Positions 6,120 to 7,228 of a DNA stretch of 7,228 nt are shown piece after piece (position 1 is the first letter of the stretch; every line of letters begins with the position of its first letter). Source of the DNA: Bacteroidales bacterium (GTDB lineage: Bacteria; Bacteroidota; Bacteroidia; Bacteroidales; Dysgonomonadaceae); NCBI GenBank assembly GCA_012798745.1, contig JAAZMQ010000084.1:1-7228 (forward strand). The letters are read 5' to 3'. The translations under genes and the position numbers were made by a program. The notes beneath the pieces are model-generated. The model searched no databases, was not told the DNA's origin, and saw only the letters and a list, made by a program, of their open reading frames with translations.

Positions 6120-6976
6120 AATTTCGTTATTTTTTCGGCTAAGGCTTCCATTTGCCATTGAGGAGTGGATGTTGCCCCACAGATACCTACGTTGTCATTG
6201 TCTTTTATCAGAGAGAGATCCAATTCGTTGGCTGAATGGATGAAATAGGAGTTGGGGTTGCTTTTCTTGCATTCGGCAAAAAGTACTTTTCCGTTGGAAC
6301 TTTTCTCTCCGGCAACGAAGAAGATAATATCGTGTTGAGCGGCGAATGTTTTGATGTGAGGAATCCGGTTGGAAACCTGACGGCAGATTGTATCATGGTA
6401 TTCGAATGTTGCGCCATCGGTCATTTTTTTCTGAATAAGTCTGACAATTTCTTGAAAGTCTTCAAGTAGGCTTGTGGTTTGCGAAAATAAACTGATATCT
6501 TTCGAGAAATTCAGCTTGTCGAGATCTTCTTTTTTTTCGATTACGATTGCCGTTCCTTCGGTTTGCCCTAACAAACCGTTTACTTCGGCGTGGCCTTTTT
6601 TACCGTAAATAACAATTTGGGTATCTTCCTGTGTTTTGTCGAGGTATGTTTTTTTTATTCGTTTTTGTAGTGCCAATACTACCGGGCAGGAGGCGTCGAT
6701 GATTTCGATGTGATTTTCTTTTGCAATCCGATAGGTTTCCGGTGGTTCGCCATGAGCACGGAAAAGAACTCGCGCATTTTTTAATTTTTTAAATGATTCG
6801 TGATCGATGGTGATTAACCCCATTTGGGCTAGGCGTTCCATTTCTATATTGTTATGGACAATATCTCCCAGGCTGTACAATGTTCTGCCTTTACGCAATT
6901 CTTCTTCTGCTTTGCTAATGGCTTTTGCCACTCCAAAACAGCATCCCGACTGCTGATCGATTTCAACTTTAACCAT
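6110..6976 (-). CDS. ispH: 4-hydroxy-3-methylbut-2-enyl diphosphate reductase
   Basis: 288-residue iron-sulfur enzyme of the last step of the methylerythritol phosphate pathway, making isopentenyl and dimethylallyl diphosphate. Three cysteines that hold the cluster are visible: Cys13 in GCCFGV (aligned to Cys12 of E. coli), Cys97 in IDASCPVV and Cys198 in HDTICRQ. Substrate-binding residues known in the family are also present: His41 (IVHN), His75 (RAHG), His129 and Glu131 (GHAEVNG), TT at 167-168 (SQTTSL) and SSN (226-228). Cys12 next to Cys13 is an extra cysteine where E. coli has Phe. ATG 6976 is chosen because the conserved N-terminus starts there; a longer reading from 7075 would add 33 residues that only overlap cmk in another frame. 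The start overlaps the end of cmk by 8 bases, so the two are probably translationally coupled in one operon. Confidence 0.96.
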   Translation of the reverse strand: MVKVEIDQQSGCCFGVAKAISKAEEELRKGRTLYSLGDIVHNNIEMERLAQMGLITIDHESFKKLKNARVLFRAHGEPPETYRIAKENHIEIIDASCPVVLALQKRIKKTYLDKTQEDTQIVIYGKKGHAEVNGLLGQTEGTAIVIEKKEDLDKLNFSKDISLFSQTTSLLEDFQEIVRLIQKKMTDGATFEYHDTICRQVSNRIPHIKTFAAQHDIIFFVAGEKSSNGKVLFAECKKSNPNSYFIHSANELDLSLIKDNDNVGICGATSTPQWQMEALAEKITKLKA

Positions 6977-7228
6977 ACTGACAGATTTGCTGCATTTTCT
7001 TGTTAAACACATCGAGAGCCCATTGCAGTTGTTCTTCGACGGTGAGATTCGAGTTGTCCAGCTCAACAGCATCATCTGCTTTGCGCACCGGGCTTTGCAA
7101 ACGGTTGCTGTCGCGTTCGTCTCGTTCTTTTATATTAGCAAGTACTTCTTCGTAGGTGATGTTCTCCCCTTTCTCTTTTAATTCGTTGAAACGACGCAAC
7201 GCACGTATTTCGGGCGAAGCCGTTAGAA
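6969..7228 (-). CDS. cmk: Cytidylate kinase, C-terminal part (5' end outside window)
   Basis: Only the last 85 residues are inside the window; the frame is still open at 7228. Cytidylate kinase transfers phosphate from ATP to CMP and dCMP in pyrimidine nucleotide recycling. The visible part carries the family's C-terminal signature: TASPEIRALRRFNEL with the arginines of the lid region, then the IKERDERDSNR stretch, then SPVRKADDAVELDNSNLTVEE, corresponding to the usual SP-x3-A-D-A-x3-D-[ST] block. The protein ends QICQYG. The start of the gene and the nucleotide-binding P-loop lie outside and could not be checked. Its stop codon overlaps the ispH start region by 8 bases. Reading the gene as beginning at TTG 7199 would be wrong, because the conserved TASPEIRA continues upstream in frame. 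Confidence 0.92.
   Translation of the reverse strand, partial: LTASPEIRALRRFNELKEKGENITYEEVLANIKERDERDSNRLQSPVRKADDAVELDNSNLTVEEQLQWALDVFNKKMQQICQYG

Noticed and set aside
6977..7075. A 33-residue N-terminal extension of IspH.
   Set aside because: It lies within the conserved cmk coding region in another frame, has no IspH-like sequence, and would make the protein longer than the family norm.

Overview
The window looks like chromosomal DNA of a member of the Bacteroidota, most likely the order Bacteroidales. The evidence is threefold. Upstream of pfkA and the epimerase gene lie promoters of the Bacteroidota type (TAnnTTTG at -7, with TTTG about 19 bases upstream). Translation leaders are A/T-rich, mostly with weak Shine-Dalgarno sequences. 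The gene set is that of the succinate-to-propionate route of propionate-forming Bacteroidales. Placement below order is not possible from this sequence alone.

Everything that can be supported as coding lies on the minus strand, so transcription runs from high to low coordinates. In that order: the 3' end of cmk (7228-6969), ispH (6976-6110, overlapping cmk by 8 bases), pfkA with its own strong promoter (6018-5035), methylmalonyl-CoA epimerase with its own promoter (4949-4542), then a methylmalonyl-CoA decarboxylase cluster. The cluster consists of the carboxyltransferase alpha subunit mmdA (4432-2870), an unusual OadG-type small subunit fused to a lamin-tail domain (2857-1943), the biotin carrier mmdC (1914-1468) and the membrane beta subunit mmdB (1453-296). 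A second, divergent beta subunit begins at 217 and runs off the low-coordinate end. Gaps inside the cluster are 12, 28, 14 and 78 bases. No gene-free stretch reaches 300 bases.

Functionally, the epimerase interconverts (R)- and (S)-methylmalonyl-CoA, linking the mutase product to the decarboxylase. The MmdA/MmdC/OadG-like/MmdB complex decarboxylates (S)-methylmalonyl-CoA to propionyl-CoA and is expected to pump Na+ out. PfkA commits sugar to glycolysis, the source of the carbon that ends as propionate. Cmk and IspH are housekeeping enzymes of pyrimidine nucleotide and isoprenoid synthesis.

The items most worth a second look are: the lipoprotein-lamin tail-OadG fusion; the tandem second beta subunit; a 9-bp inverted repeat overlapping a candidate mmdA promoter; and loss of the Arg54 equivalent in the PfkA effector site. 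I found no CRISPR array, mobile element, rRNA or tRNA, and nothing that demands a wholly new system.
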